A DNA stretch of 64,000 nucleotides from Variovorax sp. RA8 (GCF_901827175.1 NZ_LR594662.1:4216001-4280000), one strand, 5' to 3'; positions 9,401 through 18,007 are shown, counted from the first letter of the stretch. Program-made: numbers and translations. Notes: generated by a model from the sequence alone, not told the origin.

Positions 9401-9933
9401 TCCTGAACGCCGGCGGGACTCAAGACGGGAATCATCGCGTCCACCATCGCAAACTCGCTTTGATGGCAGGTCGTAGACGATTCGCAGGTGTGGTCATCGC
9501 CCATCAGAACCAGAACGCCACCGTTCTTGGATGAACCCGCCAGGTTGCCATGTCGGAACGCGTCCCCGGTGCGATCGACGCCAGGCCCCTTGCCGTACCA
9601 CATCGCGAATACGCCGTCGTACTTTCCCGCGCCGGAAGCCTCGGCTTGCTGCGAGCCCCACACAGCTGTGGCTGCCAGGTCTTCATTGACACCCGGCACG
9701 AAGACGACGTTGTGGGCGGTAAGCGCCTTCGACGCCTTGTTGAGCTGCTCATCGAAGGTACCTAGCGGCGAACCGCGGTAGCCCGTGATGTACCCGGCCG
9801 TCTTCAGTCCCTGGGCCAGGTCCCGCTGCTGCTGGGTCAGCGGCAACCGCACGAGAGCTTGGGTGCCGGAGATGAAGACCCTGCCATGGTCGAGTGCGTA
9901 CTTGTCGTCGAGGCTAGCTTGGTGAAGGTTCAT
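6436..9933 (-). CDS. Indolepyruvate:ferredoxin oxidoreductase (single-chain, about 1165 aa)
   Basis: A large thiamine-diphosphate and iron-sulfur enzyme that oxidatively decarboxylates aryl-pyruvates from aromatic amino acid transamination to aryl-acetyl-CoA, reducing ferredoxin. The N-terminal half has the pyrimidine-binding region (ITGYRGSPLGTFDEQL) and TPP-binding core (YAGIGCSWMAQAMDR, with GDGTYFHSG). Then comes the Cys-rich stretch CEGCGDCGLKSNC with further cysteines downstream (SCNKDYSCVKGFC). The C-terminal third is the gamma/IorB-like Rossmann domain with VTGMGGTGVVTIG. The length matches proteobacterial fused IorAB proteins. The start at 9933 (MNLHQASLDD) gives the usual N-terminus; upstream in-frame codons to 10068 look non-coding. 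The divergent GntR regulator at 10284 is a likely controller. Confidence 0.93.
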   Translation of the reverse strand: MNLHQASLDDKYALDHGRVFISGTQALVRLPLTQQQRDLAQGLKTAGYITGYRGSPLGTFDEQLNKASKALTAHNVVFVPGVNEDLAATAVWGSQQAEASGAGKYDGVFAMWYGKGPGVDRTGDAFRHGNLAGSSKNGGVLVLMGDDHTCESSTTCHQSEFAMVDAMIPVLSPAGVQEILDFGLVGWALSRYSGCWVGMKCVKDTVEATASIDVDVDRVRIMLPDNVETPADGLNLRQPDSPHAQEARLHRHKLEAVKAFARVNAIDRTVVDGATARLGIITHGKSYLDVLQALNDLDITEEQAGELGLRIYKVGMTWPLEPTGAARFAEGLQKVMVVEEKRSLLETQLKEQLYGKVGTPAIVGKLDEDGKSLFQSEMALDSNQIAIAIGERLLALHGSGIDALRRRLEDIRAMRAPKGVIDILSRSFYFCSGCPHNSSTVLPEGSKGYAGIGCSWMAQAMDRSTTGYTQMGAEGMSWVGEAPFSKRKHMFQNIGDGTYFHSGLLAIRAAVAAKTNITYKILFNDAVAMTGGQRHDGHLDVPTIAHQVHAEGVKRIVVVSDEPDKYPAGIIWPQGLTVHHRDDINVVQEELREIEGTTALIYDQTCAAEKRRRRKRGTFPDPAKRLLINDLVCEGCGDCGLKSNCVSVQPLETELGRKRTIDQSSCNKDYSCVKGFCPSFVTVLGGTLRKPERVGDTGGLFVALPEPVLPSLEEGVYSVLVTGMGGTGVVTIGAILGMAAHLQGLGCGILDMAGLAQKGGSVWSHLRFGSSPDAIKTIRIAAGGANLVLGCDMIVAGNSKTLAATRKGRTRMVVNTQETMPGEFSRKADMQYPRGSLQRNIVDAVGPESADFVEAGRIATALLGDTIAANMFMLGFAYQRGLIPVAAEAIETAIELNGAQQQMNRDAFRWGRRTVVDPNTVERTLSSIREAQGKSLSPDVIDDLDEAIEWRKRFLKQYQNEAYATQYAEFVQHVRTIERSNFPGRTELARAVTKYYFKLMAIKDEYEVARLYTETGFLQSVERKFEGDFKLVFNLAPPLLAKRDPATGEPKKREFGPWVIPAFRLLAKLRFLRGTPFDVFGHTEERRRERTLIAQYKSNIDQALMVIASTRDGGHYETAVELAELPEGIRGYGHVRARGIEAAREQEKNLLDALQRRVISMKKAA

Positions 9934-10130
9934 TCGAAAGGTCCAGGTTGGAAGCTGCACCGGCGCGACGGACAAGTGCGGCGGGGCGCACAGATCCCCA
10001 GCGCGCTCCGCCGACGGTGGCTGGGCGCGCGCGAGACGGCTACTGACCTTGAACGCCGCACGCGGCATTGGTAGGGGAAACCTCGCATTTGAAGTAGGTC
10101 GTTCAAAGTTCTATAACTCTATGTCGATAC

Positions 10131-10144
10131 AAGTGTCGGCACTT
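10131..10144. promoter_or_regulatory. Dyad in the ior/GntR divergent promoter region
   Basis: AAGTG-TCGG-CACTT, flanked by GATAC on the left and ATC on the right, extends the partial symmetry. It lies 198 bp from the oxidoreductase start and 140 bp from the GntR start. A binding site for the adjacent GntR/FCD regulator is a reasonable guess only. Confidence 0.35.
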
Positions 10145-10283
10145 ATCATCCGAGCTCATCAATGCTCAACCAACGTCATCGAAATCCCTGGTATGCGGGT
10201 CCACCGCACAAGAGGCGAGACCCACGGGGCTGGCTCACGAAGCGGACGCTGAGCGCGGCGCAGGTCTTTAACGACGGCGACCT

Positions 10284-11075
10284 ATGAAGGCGCCGACAAT
10301 CCAGCGAGGCCGGGCTGCGAGGGTCCCGACCGTCAGAGATGAAAGCAACGTACAGCGGCTATACCTCGAGCTGCGCGACCGGGCGATGCGGTACGACTTC
10401 AGGCCTGGCTCACGTATCAATGAGAAGCAACTGGGTGAACAGTTCGGCGTTGCGCGGGCCACCCTCCGCGAAGCTCTCAATCGGCTTGCCGCGGAAGGCC
10501 TGCTGGAGTTCGTTCTGAACAAGGGTTTTTTTCGCAAGGCAATCAGCGTCGACGAAGTTTTTGACCTCTATCAGGTTCGCATCGCTTTGGAGCGCCGGGC
10601 TGTCCTGCTGGCGATTCAGCGCGCATCGGACTGCGACATCGCCTCGGTGAAAGATTTCTGGGTGGGTGTGATGAAGCAGTCCGACAAACTGACCACAGGA
10701 GACTTGGTTCTTGCAGATGAAGATTTTCACCGCAGGCTCGTCTCCCTCTCCCAGAACAAGGAACTCATGTCCTTTATGGATATCGTCACACGTCGAATCC
10801 ATATCGCACGTCACGTTGATATTGAGCAGCTGTCGTCATGGAATCTCACTTCGTTTGACGCTCACATGAACATCATCGACTTCGTCGCGCAGCGAAAGAC
10901 GGAGGAAGCCCTGAGGACCCTCACCGACCACATCGACATGAGCCTAAAAAGGGCCATTGAAATCACGAAGGAAATGGTTGCCCGCTTCTTCCTGGTCGAA
11001 GCATCCGCATCGCTTCAAGCCGCAGATCAATCATCCATTGCGCAGATCGACTTGCTGGAGCAGAGCTCGGCGTAG
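10284..11075 (+). CDS. GntR-family transcriptional regulator (FCD domain)
   Basis: 263 residues. The N-terminal winged helix (about 22-90) contains INEKQLGEQFGVARATLREA, the GntR recognition motif. The all-helical C-terminal part (about 95-235) has the FCD pattern with DEDFHRRLVSL and FDAHMNIIDFV supplying the metal/ligand-binding Asp and His residues. FCD regulators usually respond to carboxylic acids. It is divergent from the indolepyruvate oxidoreductase gene and followed 34 bp later by an AraC gene on the same strand, so the two regulators may be co-transcribed. Confidence 0.9.
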   Translation: MKAPTIQRGRAARVPTVRDESNVQRLYLELRDRAMRYDFRPGSRINEKQLGEQFGVARATLREALNRLAAEGLLEFVLNKGFFRKAISVDEVFDLYQVRIALERRAVLLAIQRASDCDIASVKDFWVGVMKQSDKLTTGDLVLADEDFHRRLVSLSQNKELMSFMDIVTRRIHIARHVDIEQLSSWNLTSFDAHMNIIDFVAQRKTEEALRTLTDHIDMSLKRAIEITKEMVARFFLVEASASLQAADQSSIAQIDLLEQSSA

Positions 11076-11109
11076 TCGCGGCCGGGGTTGCACTCTTCGG
11101 GAGATTTCG

Positions 11110-11961
11110 ATGTCAGATCCTCTACGCATCATCCATGGACGGTTCGGAAGGGCCGTGCTCGTGCGCTTGGACCATTCCATGGTTCTCCATGCGCACAGAG
11201 AATGTCATGTCGTGTTCAAGATAGGCGGGGCAGACATTCTGTTTGGAGTTGGTACCAAGGAGTACCCGGTCACCGCTCAAAGTGCGCTCATGATTAATGC
11301 GTGGGAACCCCACTACTATCACTATCGAGAGACAGAGGCCAAGACCATCCTTCTTGCGTTCTATCTCAACCCACAATGGTTGAAAGAAGTCGACCGCCGG
11401 TTCGCAGGAAGTACCCATCCCAAGTTCTTTGAGCGCCCGGTGGAAGTCCTGAGTCCGCGCTTAGCCCGTGGCCGAGACGATGTCTTGGACGCTCTCGCGC
11501 AGCACGAGCCACCAAACGTACATGACATGGAGAGCCTCATAGCGTCCATCTTCTCGGAGATCCTGACGCTATCTCCACCCCGAACCGTGCTCCAGCTTGC
11601 TGGCACGCGGGGCGAGCTCGAGTATGACGCACGCATTCGCAAGATCGTCGAACGTATGCTGGGTGACTATGACTTACTCAGCAGTCCTGAGGACATGGCC
11701 TCCTCGGCCGGATTGTCTCGCGCGCAATTCTTTAGGCTTTTCAAGAAGTCGACCGGCCTCCCGCCTACGCTGTTTCTGAGCATGCTGAAGATGGAGGCCG
11801 GCTTGCGCAAGGTTGCTCAGCGTGACATTTCCCTGCAGGATATCGCGTTCGACCTGGGGTTCGACACGGCTGGGAACTTCACGCGCTTCTTTGTCGGGAT
11901 GCAGGGGTTTGCTCCCAGCAAATACCGCAAAATGCTCGAGGTGGTTGAAGACGACCTGTGA
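11110..11961 (+). CDS. AraC-family transcriptional regulator with cupin-like sensor
   Basis: 283 residues from the ATG at 11110, preceded by GGGAG at good spacing. The N-terminal region (about 1-100) has the beta-rich cupin layout (HAHRECHVVFKIGG, NAWEPHYYHYRE). The C-terminal 100 residues carry both AraC helix-turn-helix motifs (SSPEDMASSAGLSRAQFFRL and LQDIAFDLGFDTAGNFTRFF). It probably controls nearby genes in response to a small molecule. It follows the GntR gene closely and converges with the cupin gene at 12028. Confidence 0.9.
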   Translation: MSDPLRIIHGRFGRAVLVRLDHSMVLHAHRECHVVFKIGGADILFGVGTKEYPVTAQSALMINAWEPHYYHYRETEAKTILLAFYLNPQWLKEVDRRFAGSTHPKFFERPVEVLSPRLARGRDDVLDALAQHEPPNVHDMESLIASIFSEILTLSPPRTVLQLAGTRGELEYDARIRKIVERMLGDYDLLSSPEDMASSAGLSRAQFFRLFKKSTGLPPTLFLSMLKMEAGLRKVAQRDISLQDIAFDLGFDTAGNFTRFFVGMQGFAPSKYRKMLEVVEDDL

Positions 11962-11989
11962 TTGCTTGCCTAATCGCGAGAGGCACCCA

Positions 11990-12010
11990 GACGCTCAGCC
12001 CCTGAGCGTC
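11990..12010. terminator. Stem-loop between convergent AraC and cupin genes
   Basis: GACGCTCAG and CTGAGCGTC form perfect 9-bp arms around a CCC loop, 28 bp after the AraC stop and 17 bp after the cupin stop on the other strand. There is no strong T-run, so it may act as a bidirectional weak terminator or a 3'-end stabiliser. Confidence 0.6.
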
Positions 12011-12027
12011 GGCACTCGATCGCAGCG

Positions 12028-12387
12028 CTACTTCCATTCCACAAGTATCTCGCGGTACGCCTCCGTGCCCACGTTCTTCGCCTTGTGCTTTGCCGGGACC
12101 TTTACTCCCTTTCCGATCTCCGACATCACCTCAATGGTGCCGTCTTGAACCTTGAGCTCGAAGATGCCGTTCGTGGGGACTGGGAACAGGCCTACGTCGT
12201 TCCCATGTTCGTCATAGATTTGAAGAGGAGCTCCTTGAACGGCAAACCACATATACGAGTGATCATGGGTGTGAACAGGTGTCTCTTCCCCGGCGGGCAA
12301 TACAAAGTCCCACACAATGATTTTGTCATTCTCGAAGAGTTTCCTGCTTCCAACGCCGGCCTCTTGAGTCGCTTCGATGGTCTCCAT
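12028..12387 (-). CDS. Small cupin-domain protein
   Basis: 119 residues forming a single cupin beta-barrel. The metal-binding first motif is seen as PAGEETPVHTHDHSYMWFAV, and the second motif is weaker (GIFELKVQDGTIEVMSEIG). No catalytic partner domain is present. It could be a small dioxygenase, isomerase or ligand-binding protein. It converges with the AraC gene and has its own promoter region. An 11-bp palindrome, GGCTAATAGCC (12409-12419), lies 22 bp upstream of the start and is a candidate operator. Confidence 0.8.
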   Translation of the reverse strand: METIEATQEAGVGSRKLFENDKIIVWDFVLPAGEETPVHTHDHSYMWFAVQGAPLQIYDEHGNDVGLFPVPTNGIFELKVQDGTIEVMSEIGKGVKVPAKHKAKNVGTEAYREILVEWK

Positions 12388-12771
12388 AATTTGTCTCTCT
12401 AAGTTATAGGCTAATAGCCAGTTTTCAGTACAGCGCCGGGGCGCCTCCGTCTCGGAATCGCGTATCGGCGCAATATGGTGGCAAAGCGCATACCGCGAAC
12501 CCGAGCTCTAATCTTGAAGCACGTGGCCTGGGAAGGCTTATCGAAGCCCCTCACCACTTATCTCACTGCCTCGCAACTTATCACTGTGTCTCATGACATG
12601 CACCGCCTGGCACAGAAGGTCCGTGCTGTGTAGCCATCGGCAAGGGCCTTCTCCTTCTTGTCTTGTTTCGACCCCGGGCTTGGTAGGACAGACTGGTGAC
12701 ACTTCCGCCTGCCCTCTGTCCGCCAGAGCAGCGGCTCAGCTCGAGCATCAACCGCCGGAGCTCTGTCAATA
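12388..12771. other. Intergenic region without a convincing gene
   Basis: Holds the cupin promoter with the palindrome at 12409-12419. A pair of related strings, ACTTATCTCACTG and ACTTATCACTG, lies around 12555-12590. No RNA gene or conserved ORF was recognised; frames here continue from shadows of the LuxR gene. Confidence 0.4.
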
Positions 12772-13731
12772 CTAGAGCGCCGACAGCTGGCTGACCCCGC
12801 CGAACCCACCCTCCCCGTGCTGCGATTGCGTCGCCGCCTTCACCAGCTGCACCCGGTTGCGAGCCGCGAAGCGGCGCCGCAGCTGGCGCATGTGGTAATC
12901 CACCGTGTGCGATGACAGCTGCAGCCGGTATGCGATCTCCTTGTCGCTGCGCCCCTGCAGCAGCTGCTCGAGGATGTACCGCTGCGTCGGCGACATGCCC
13001 GACATCTCGGCGCGCGCCGTCGGCGGCGCGGCCGGCACCCGCGCGTGGCGCGACAGGTACTCGTGCACGCTCAGGCCCAGCACCAGCGACTGGCCCACCA
13101 CGCCCTCGGTGATCCAGCTGCGGCTGGGCGCGCTCGAGGTCAGGCTGATTACCGTGTGCTCGTTCACGTGCGTGGGCGAAGCCAGGCGGAAGAACAGGCC
13201 GCTGCGGATGCCGCTGGCATGCAGGTCGTCCAGGAAGCGTCGGCGCCGCTCGCTCGGGTCCGGGCCGGTGAGCGAGGCTTCCAGCTGGCTCACGTCCCAC
13301 AGCAGCGGCAGGCTGGATGCCGGCGCCTCATGATGCCGCGCATCCACCTCGTAGTGACGCTGCGCAAAGTAGCGCCGTATCCAGTGCGCATTGCCATAGC
13401 TGGTGAAGAAGCTCAGCGGCCAGGACTGGCCGCGCACATAGGCGACCATGCCGTAGCCCATCCACTCGAAGCCGATCGCGTGCAGCATGCCGCGCACCAG
13501 GCGCGCCCGGGCATCGATGGTGCCGGCCTCCACCAGGTCGCGCACGACGCCCGGCAGTTCGGCATGGCGGCCGAGGGTCTCGGGCCGGCACAACTGCTCC
13601 TCGGCATAGAGCTGCGGTGGCGGTCCGCCAGGCACGCTGCCCTCGCCGGCCGAAGGCGCCGCTGCGCCGGCCCTCGCAGCACCAGCCATCGACGAAGCCG
13701 CGGCGCGTTGCAGCAGGGATGACAGCATCAT
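12772..13731 (-). CDS. LuxR-type quorum-sensing-like regulator (solo)
   Basis: 319 residues from the ATG at 13731. The central region (about 70-210) matches the autoinducer-binding fold of LuxR proteins: WMGYGMVAYV, then SYGNAHWIRRYFAQRHYEVD and LPLLWDV, with the spaced Trp, Tyr and Asp positions typical of acyl-homoserine-lactone receptors. The C-terminal GerE helix-turn-helix contains GRSDKEIAYRLQLSSHTVDY. No luxI-type synthase gene is in the window, so it is a LuxR solo that might sense foreign or endogenous acyl-lactones. It lies 182 bp downstream of the ABC operon on the same strand. A motif shared with the ABC operon promoter lies about 200 bp upstream. The frame is open upstream to 13920 without conserved sequence. 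Confidence 0.85.
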   Translation of the reverse strand: MMLSSLLQRAAASSMAGAARAGAAAPSAGEGSVPGGPPPQLYAEEQLCRPETLGRHAELPGVVRDLVEAGTIDARARLVRGMLHAIGFEWMGYGMVAYVRGQSWPLSFFTSYGNAHWIRRYFAQRHYEVDARHHEAPASSLPLLWDVSQLEASLTGPDPSERRRRFLDDLHASGIRSGLFFRLASPTHVNEHTVISLTSSAPSRSWITEGVVGQSLVLGLSVHEYLSRHARVPAAPPTARAEMSGMSPTQRYILEQLLQGRSDKEIAYRLQLSSHTVDYHMRQLRRRFAARNRVQLVKAATQSQHGEGGFGGVSQLSAL

Positions 13732-13913
13732 GGCGCGCACCTGCCCACGGGCGTATTCATCATGGTTGTGGATTCGCTGAAAGGCGCAGGCGCGCCATGG
13801 CAAACATTCATGATCATTCGGCCCCTCGCGGGCGTCCAGTGAAATTGATGAGCCAGATCGATGCGCTGCAGGCATCAGTGGGTGGCCACGCCAAGGCCAC
13901 CTGCGTCCGCAAG

Positions 13914-15014
13914 TTAGCAAAGGCCGATGGCGGCGCCTTGTAGATTCTTAACTCCGCGTGAATCATCCTTGTAGGACACCACCCCGTCAGCCGCCTGTGT
14001 GTCGATCCGATGACAGGCCGCCCAGCGATCGACCCCCACCGGGGCCAGCACCGGCGCCTCCTCGGCGCACCGCGGCAGCGCCTGCGGGCAACGCGGGTGA
14101 AAGTGGCAGCCGCGCGGCGGATTCATCGGCGAGGGGATCTCCCCGCGGATCGCGACGAAGCGCTTGCGGCGCACCTCCAGCTTCGGCGCCTCGGCCAGCA
14201 GACCCTGCGTGTAGGGATGGAGCGGCGCCTCGAAGAGGGCCTCGGCCGGCGCCGACTCCACCACCCGCCCGAGGTACATCACCAGCACGCGGTCGCTGAT
14301 GTGCCGCACCACGCCCAGGTCGTGGCTGATGAAGAGGTAGGTGAGCCGGAGCTCCTCGCGCAGCTGCATGAAGAGGTTGATCACCTGCGCCTGGATGGAA
14401 ACGTCGAGCGCGGCCACGGCCTCGTCGCAGATCAGCATCCGCGGCCGCACCGCAAGTGCGCGCGCGATACCGATGCGCGCGCGCTGCCCGCCCGAGAACT
14501 GATGCGGATAGCGGCGCATCAGTTGCGGGTCCAGCCCGACCCGGCGCAGCAGGCCGGCCACCAGCTCCTCCTGCCCGCCGGCATCGACAAGCCCGTGCGC
14601 CAGCGGCGCCTCCCCCACGATCTGCTGCACCCGCAGGCGAGGGTTGAGGCTGGCGTAAGGGTCCTGGAAGACCATCTGGATGCCCAGCATGTGGCGCCGG
14701 TAGTCGGCGCGCGGCAGCCGCTGCTCCAGCGCCGCGGTGTTCTCGCCTTGCCACCAGCGCTCCCCTTCGCTGAGGCCGTGCAGCCCTGCTGCCATTCGCC
14801 CCAGCGTCGACTTGCCGCAGCCCGATTCGCCGACCAGGCCCACCACCTCGCCGCTTTTTACGGCGAGCGAGACGCGATCGACCGCATGCACGGTCGGCGC
14901 TGCCGCCGGTGCGCCCAGCAGGCGCGCAAGCCGGGCCGCGGCATCGGCTTTCTTCACGAAGCGCTTGGACGTCGCGCGCAGTTCCAGCAAGGGTGTCGAG
15001 GTCGAGGTCTGCAT
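13914..15014 (-). CDS. Oligopeptide-type ABC transporter ATP-binding protein (DppF/OppF-like)
   Basis: 366 residues. Walker A is GESGCGKST, the signature is FSGGQRARIGIARAL, Walker B ends CDEAVAALD, and the H-loop is FISHD. The C-terminal oligo_HPY region has the cysteines of GCHFHPRCPQALPRC. It pairs with the neighbouring ATPase to energise uptake of peptides or similar solutes. The start at 15014 (MQTSTSTP) was chosen; in-frame codons further upstream overlap the preceding gene. The last residues, around VKNLQGAAIGLC, are encoded by DNA that includes an 18-bp motif also found upstream of the operon. Confidence 0.93.
   Translation of the reverse strand: MQTSTSTPLLELRATSKRFVKKADAAARLARLLGAPAAAPTVHAVDRVSLAVKSGEVVGLVGESGCGKSTLGRMAAGLHGLSEGERWWQGENTAALEQRLPRADYRRHMLGIQMVFQDPYASLNPRLRVQQIVGEAPLAHGLVDAGGQEELVAGLLRRVGLDPQLMRRYPHQFSGGQRARIGIARALAVRPRMLICDEAVAALDVSIQAQVINLFMQLREELRLTYLFISHDLGVVRHISDRVLVMYLGRVVESAPAEALFEAPLHPYTQGLLAEAPKLEVRRKRFVAIRGEIPSPMNPPRGCHFHPRCPQALPRCAEEAPVLAPVGVDRWAACHRIDTQAADGVVSYKDDSRGVKNLQGAAIGLC
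13934..13951 (-). promoter_or_regulatory. 18-bp motif shared with the ABC operon promoter
   Basis: On the plus strand CGCCTTGTAGATTCTTAA, which matches 20833-20850 at 17 of 18 positions. It lies about 200 bp upstream of the LuxR start; the other copy lies about 183 bp upstream of the receptor-gene start, in the same orientation. A shared activator or repressor site is inferred. It falls within the 3' end of the ATPase gene. Confidence 0.45.
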
Positions 15015-15018
15015 GGAT

Positions 15019-16017
15019 TCAAGCCGTCGTCGCGGCGCTAGCGGAATGAGGATGGAAGCAGCGCAGCTGCCGCTCCGGCAGGCGCACCAGCGGCGGTGCC
15101 GCGCGGCAGGCCGCATCGGCACGCGCACAACGGGCCTGGAAGGCGCAGCCCGGCGGCAGCGCGAGCAGCGAAGGCGTCATGCCCGGGATCTGCGCCAGCG
15201 GCCGACCGCGCGGATTGCGCGAAGGCGCGCTGGCGATCAGGCCGCGGGTGTAGGGGTGGCGCGGCCGCTCCAGCACCTCCGCCACGGCGCCCTGCTCGAC
15301 GATGCGCCCGGCATACATCACCGACACCGTGTCGGCCAGGCCCGCAACCACCGAGAGGTCGTGCGTGATCCAGATCAGCGCGGTGCCCGACTCGCGGCAC
15401 AACGCCTGCATCTCCGCGAGGATCTGGCCCTGGATGGTCACGTCCAGCGCCGTGGTCGGCTCGTCCGCGATGATCAGGTCAGGCTCGTTGAGCAGCGCAA
15501 TCGCGATCGCCACCCGCTGCCGCATGCCGCCGGAGAACTGGTGCGGGTAGGCCAGCAGCCGCTCGTGCGGCGAGGCGATGCCCACCTTGGCCAGCGCCGC
15601 GGCCGCGCGCTCGCGCGCCGCCTTTGCAGTCACGCGGTGATGCGCGCGTACCGCCTCGATCATCTGCGTGTCGATGCGCAGCACCGGATTGAGCGTCATC
15701 ATCGGATCCTGGAAGATCATCGCGACGCGGTTGCCGCGCACCGCCTGCAGCGCGCGCGGCGAAAGCTGCAGCAGGTCCAGCACCTCGCCGTCGCGCTGCG
15801 TCAGCAGCGCCTTGCCGCCGGTCACGCGGCCCGGTGCGTCGACCAGGCCCAGCATCGAGTAGCCCGTCATCGACTTGCCGCAGCCGGACTCGCCCACCAA
15901 GCCCATCACCTGGCCCCGGTGCACCGTGAACGAGACCTCGTCGACCGCGGTCGCGATGCCGGCGCGGGTGAAGAAACGGGTCTGCAGCCCTTCGACGATC
16001 AGCGTGGGAGTCGTCAT
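15019..16017 (-). CDS. Oligopeptide-type ABC transporter ATP-binding protein (DppD/OppD-like)
   Basis: 332 residues with Walker A GESGCGKSM, signature FSGGMRQRVAIAIAL, Walker B IIADEPTTALD and H-loop WITHD. The terminal oligo_HPY segment (GCAFQARCARADAAC) is present. The Walker A motif ends in Ser-Met rather than Ser-Thr, which is common in DppD-type subunits. It sits 5 bp after the second permease and 4 bp before the DppF-like ATPase, so it is firmly in the operon. With that partner it drives solute import at the inner membrane. Confidence 0.93.
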   Translation of the reverse strand: MTTPTLIVEGLQTRFFTRAGIATAVDEVSFTVHRGQVMGLVGESGCGKSMTGYSMLGLVDAPGRVTGGKALLTQRDGEVLDLLQLSPRALQAVRGNRVAMIFQDPMMTLNPVLRIDTQMIEAVRAHHRVTAKAARERAAAALAKVGIASPHERLLAYPHQFSGGMRQRVAIAIALLNEPDLIIADEPTTALDVTIQGQILAEMQALCRESGTALIWITHDLSVVAGLADTVSVMYAGRIVEQGAVAEVLERPRHPYTRGLIASAPSRNPRGRPLAQIPGMTPSLLALPPGCAFQARCARADAACRAAPPLVRLPERQLRCFHPHSASAATTA

Positions 16018-16022
16018 GGTGC

Positions 16023-16985
16023 TCACTGCCTCGAAAGCCGCGGGTTCAACACATCGCGCAGCTGGTCGGCCACCAGGTTGATGGCGAGAATGGTCGCCAG
16101 CAGCAGCAGGCCCGGATAGACCGACATCCAGTACTGCCCTGCCAGCAGCGACTGCTGGCCATTGGCGATCATCAGGCCCAGCGAGGGCTCGGTGATCGGC
16201 ACGCCGATGCCCAGGAAAGACAGCGTGGCCTCCAGCGCGATCGCATTGGCCACCTGCAGCGCCGCCACCACGATCACCGGTGGCAGGCAATTGGGAAGCA
16301 GGTGCCGAAACACCACGCGCGCGCCCGAGAGCCCCAGGCCCTGCGCGGCCTCGATGTATTCCTTCTTGCGCTCGACCAGCGCGGCGGCGCGCACGGTGCG
16401 CGCGTAGTAGGCCCACTGCACCGCCACCAGCGCCAGCGCGACATTGCCGACGCCCGGCTGCAGCACCGTGATCAGCACCAGCGCCAGCAGGATGGCCGGG
16501 AAGGACAGCTGGATGTCCACCACCCGCATCAGAAAGGCATCGAGCCGCCCGCCCGCATAGGCCGCCACCAGGCCCAGCGTGCTGCCCAGCGACAGCGCGG
16601 CCACGGTTGCGACGATGCCGATGGCCAGGGAGATGCGCAGGCCGTAGAGCATGGCGGAGAGCATGTCGCGCCCCTGCTCGTCGGTACCCAGCAGGAAGAG
16701 CCGGCCGGCCTCGGCTGCGTGCGATCCCGGCGGCAGGCGCGCATCGAGGATGTCGAGCTGCGCCAGGTCGTAGGGATTCTGCGATGCCAGCACCGGCGCC
16801 AGCAGCGCGGCGAGCGCCAGCAGGAGCAGCAGCGCGGCGCCGACGACGGCGATCTTCGACCCGGCGTACTGCCGCAGAAAGAGGCGCAGCGGCGATTCGA
16901 CCGGTGGCGCCTCGGCAGTGGGTTTCAAGACCGGCAAGGCGGGCACCTCGGTGCCCTCGCCGAGGGCGGCGAACTGTGTACTCAT
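16023..16985 (-). CDS. Oligopeptide-type ABC transporter permease (DppC-like)
   Basis: 320 residues with an OppC N-terminal segment, a long hydrophobic first helix (GAALLLLLALAALLAPVLAS) and the inner-membrane permease domain. The EAA loop, which couples to the ATPases, is recognisable as YIEAAQGLGLSGARVVFRHL. About six membrane helices are visible. The ATG at 16985 (MSTQFAALGEG) was chosen; the longer frame to 17804 overlaps the DppB-like gene and is not coding there. It forms the translocation pore with the upstream permease. Confidence 0.93.
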   Translation of the reverse strand: MSTQFAALGEGTEVPALPVLKPTAEAPPVESPLRLFLRQYAGSKIAVVGAALLLLLALAALLAPVLASQNPYDLAQLDILDARLPPGSHAAEAGRLFLLGTDEQGRDMLSAMLYGLRISLAIGIVATVAALSLGSTLGLVAAYAGGRLDAFLMRVVDIQLSFPAILLALVLITVLQPGVGNVALALVAVQWAYYARTVRAAALVERKKEYIEAAQGLGLSGARVVFRHLLPNCLPPVIVVAALQVANAIALEATLSFLGIGVPITEPSLGLMIANGQQSLLAGQYWMSVYPGLLLLATILAINLVADQLRDVLNPRLSRQ

Positions 16986-17029
16986 GGTGATGGATCGTTG
17001 TTGTCGTGGAAAGCAGTGCCTGCAGCGAT

Positions 17030-18007
17030 TCAGGCTCCGGCATCGCCCAGCCGCACGCGCGGGTCGAGCGCCGAATAGGCGATGTCCACCAGCAGGTTGA
17101 GCAGCGTGAACATCGCCACCACCACCAGCAGGTAGGCCACCACCACCGGCCGATCGAGCAGGCCGATCGATTCGATGATCAGCTTGCCGGCACCGGGCCA
17201 GGCGAAGATGGTTTCGGTGACGGCAGCGAAGGCGACCAGCGCGCCGAACTCCAGTGCCACCACCGTGACGATGGGCACCATGATGTTCTTCAGCACATGC
17301 ACCCCCACCACCCGCGCCGGCGACAGGCCTTTGGCACGCGCGAACTTCACGTAGTCCTGCGTCAGCGCCTCGCGCGTGCCGGCCCGCGTGAGCCGCGTGA
17401 CCAGCGCCAGCTTGAAGAGCGCGAGGTTGAGCGCCGGCAGCAGCAGGTGCTTCCAGCCCTCGAGGCTGAAGAGCGACAGCTGCAGACCGAGCAGCTCCTG
17501 GGTCGGCCCGCGGCCGCCGGCCGGCAGCCAGCCGAGCTGCACCGAGAACACCATGATCAGCATCAGCCCCACCCAGAAGGTCGGCAGCGAGAAGCCGAGG
17601 ATGGAGCCGGTCATGATCGCCTTGCCGGCGAAGGACTCGGGCCGCAGCCCGGCCCACAAGCCCAGCGGCAGCCCGATGCCCATGGCAATCGCCATCGCGA
17701 CCACGGCCAGCTCCAGCGTCGCGGGCAGGCGCTCGAACACCAACGCAACCGCCGGCACACCATGGACGAAGGACTGCCCCAGGTCGCCCTGCAGCGCGCG
17801 CCACAGGAATTGCGCGTACTGCAGCGGCAGGGAGCGGTCCAGGCCCATGGCATGCGCGAGGCGCGTGCGCTCGGCCTGGTCGGCATCCATGCTGATCAGG
17901 ATGTCGGCCGGGTTGCCGATCAGGTAGACGCTGGCGAAGACCAGCAGGGACATGGCAAAGAGCACGAGCAGGCTCTGCCCGAGGCGTCGTATCACGAAGG
18001 CGAGCAT
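17030..18007 (-). CDS. Oligopeptide-type ABC transporter permease (DppB-like)
   Basis: 325 residues starting MLAFVIRRLGQSLLVLF, the standard DppB/OppB N-terminus. About six transmembrane helices are present, with the EAA loop seen as YVKFARAKGLSPARVVGVHV. It sits 19 bp downstream of the M14-type deacylase gene and 44 bp upstream of the second permease. It is an inner-membrane half of the pore. The order receptor, hydrolase, B, C, D, F supports a single transcript. Confidence 0.94.
   Translation of the reverse strand: MLAFVIRRLGQSLLVLFAMSLLVFASVYLIGNPADILISMDADQAERTRLAHAMGLDRSLPLQYAQFLWRALQGDLGQSFVHGVPAVALVFERLPATLELAVVAMAIAMGIGLPLGLWAGLRPESFAGKAIMTGSILGFSLPTFWVGLMLIMVFSVQLGWLPAGGRGPTQELLGLQLSLFSLEGWKHLLLPALNLALFKLALVTRLTRAGTREALTQDYVKFARAKGLSPARVVGVHVLKNIMVPIVTVVALEFGALVAFAAVTETIFAWPGAGKLIIESIGLLDRPVVVAYLLVVVAMFTLLNLLVDIAYSALDPRVRLGDAGA

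Noticed and set aside
12581..13300. Minus-strand 239-codon frame overlapping the LuxR gene
   Set aside because: Its translation is low-complexity Arg/Ala/Gly sequence in a different frame from the clear LuxR domains.
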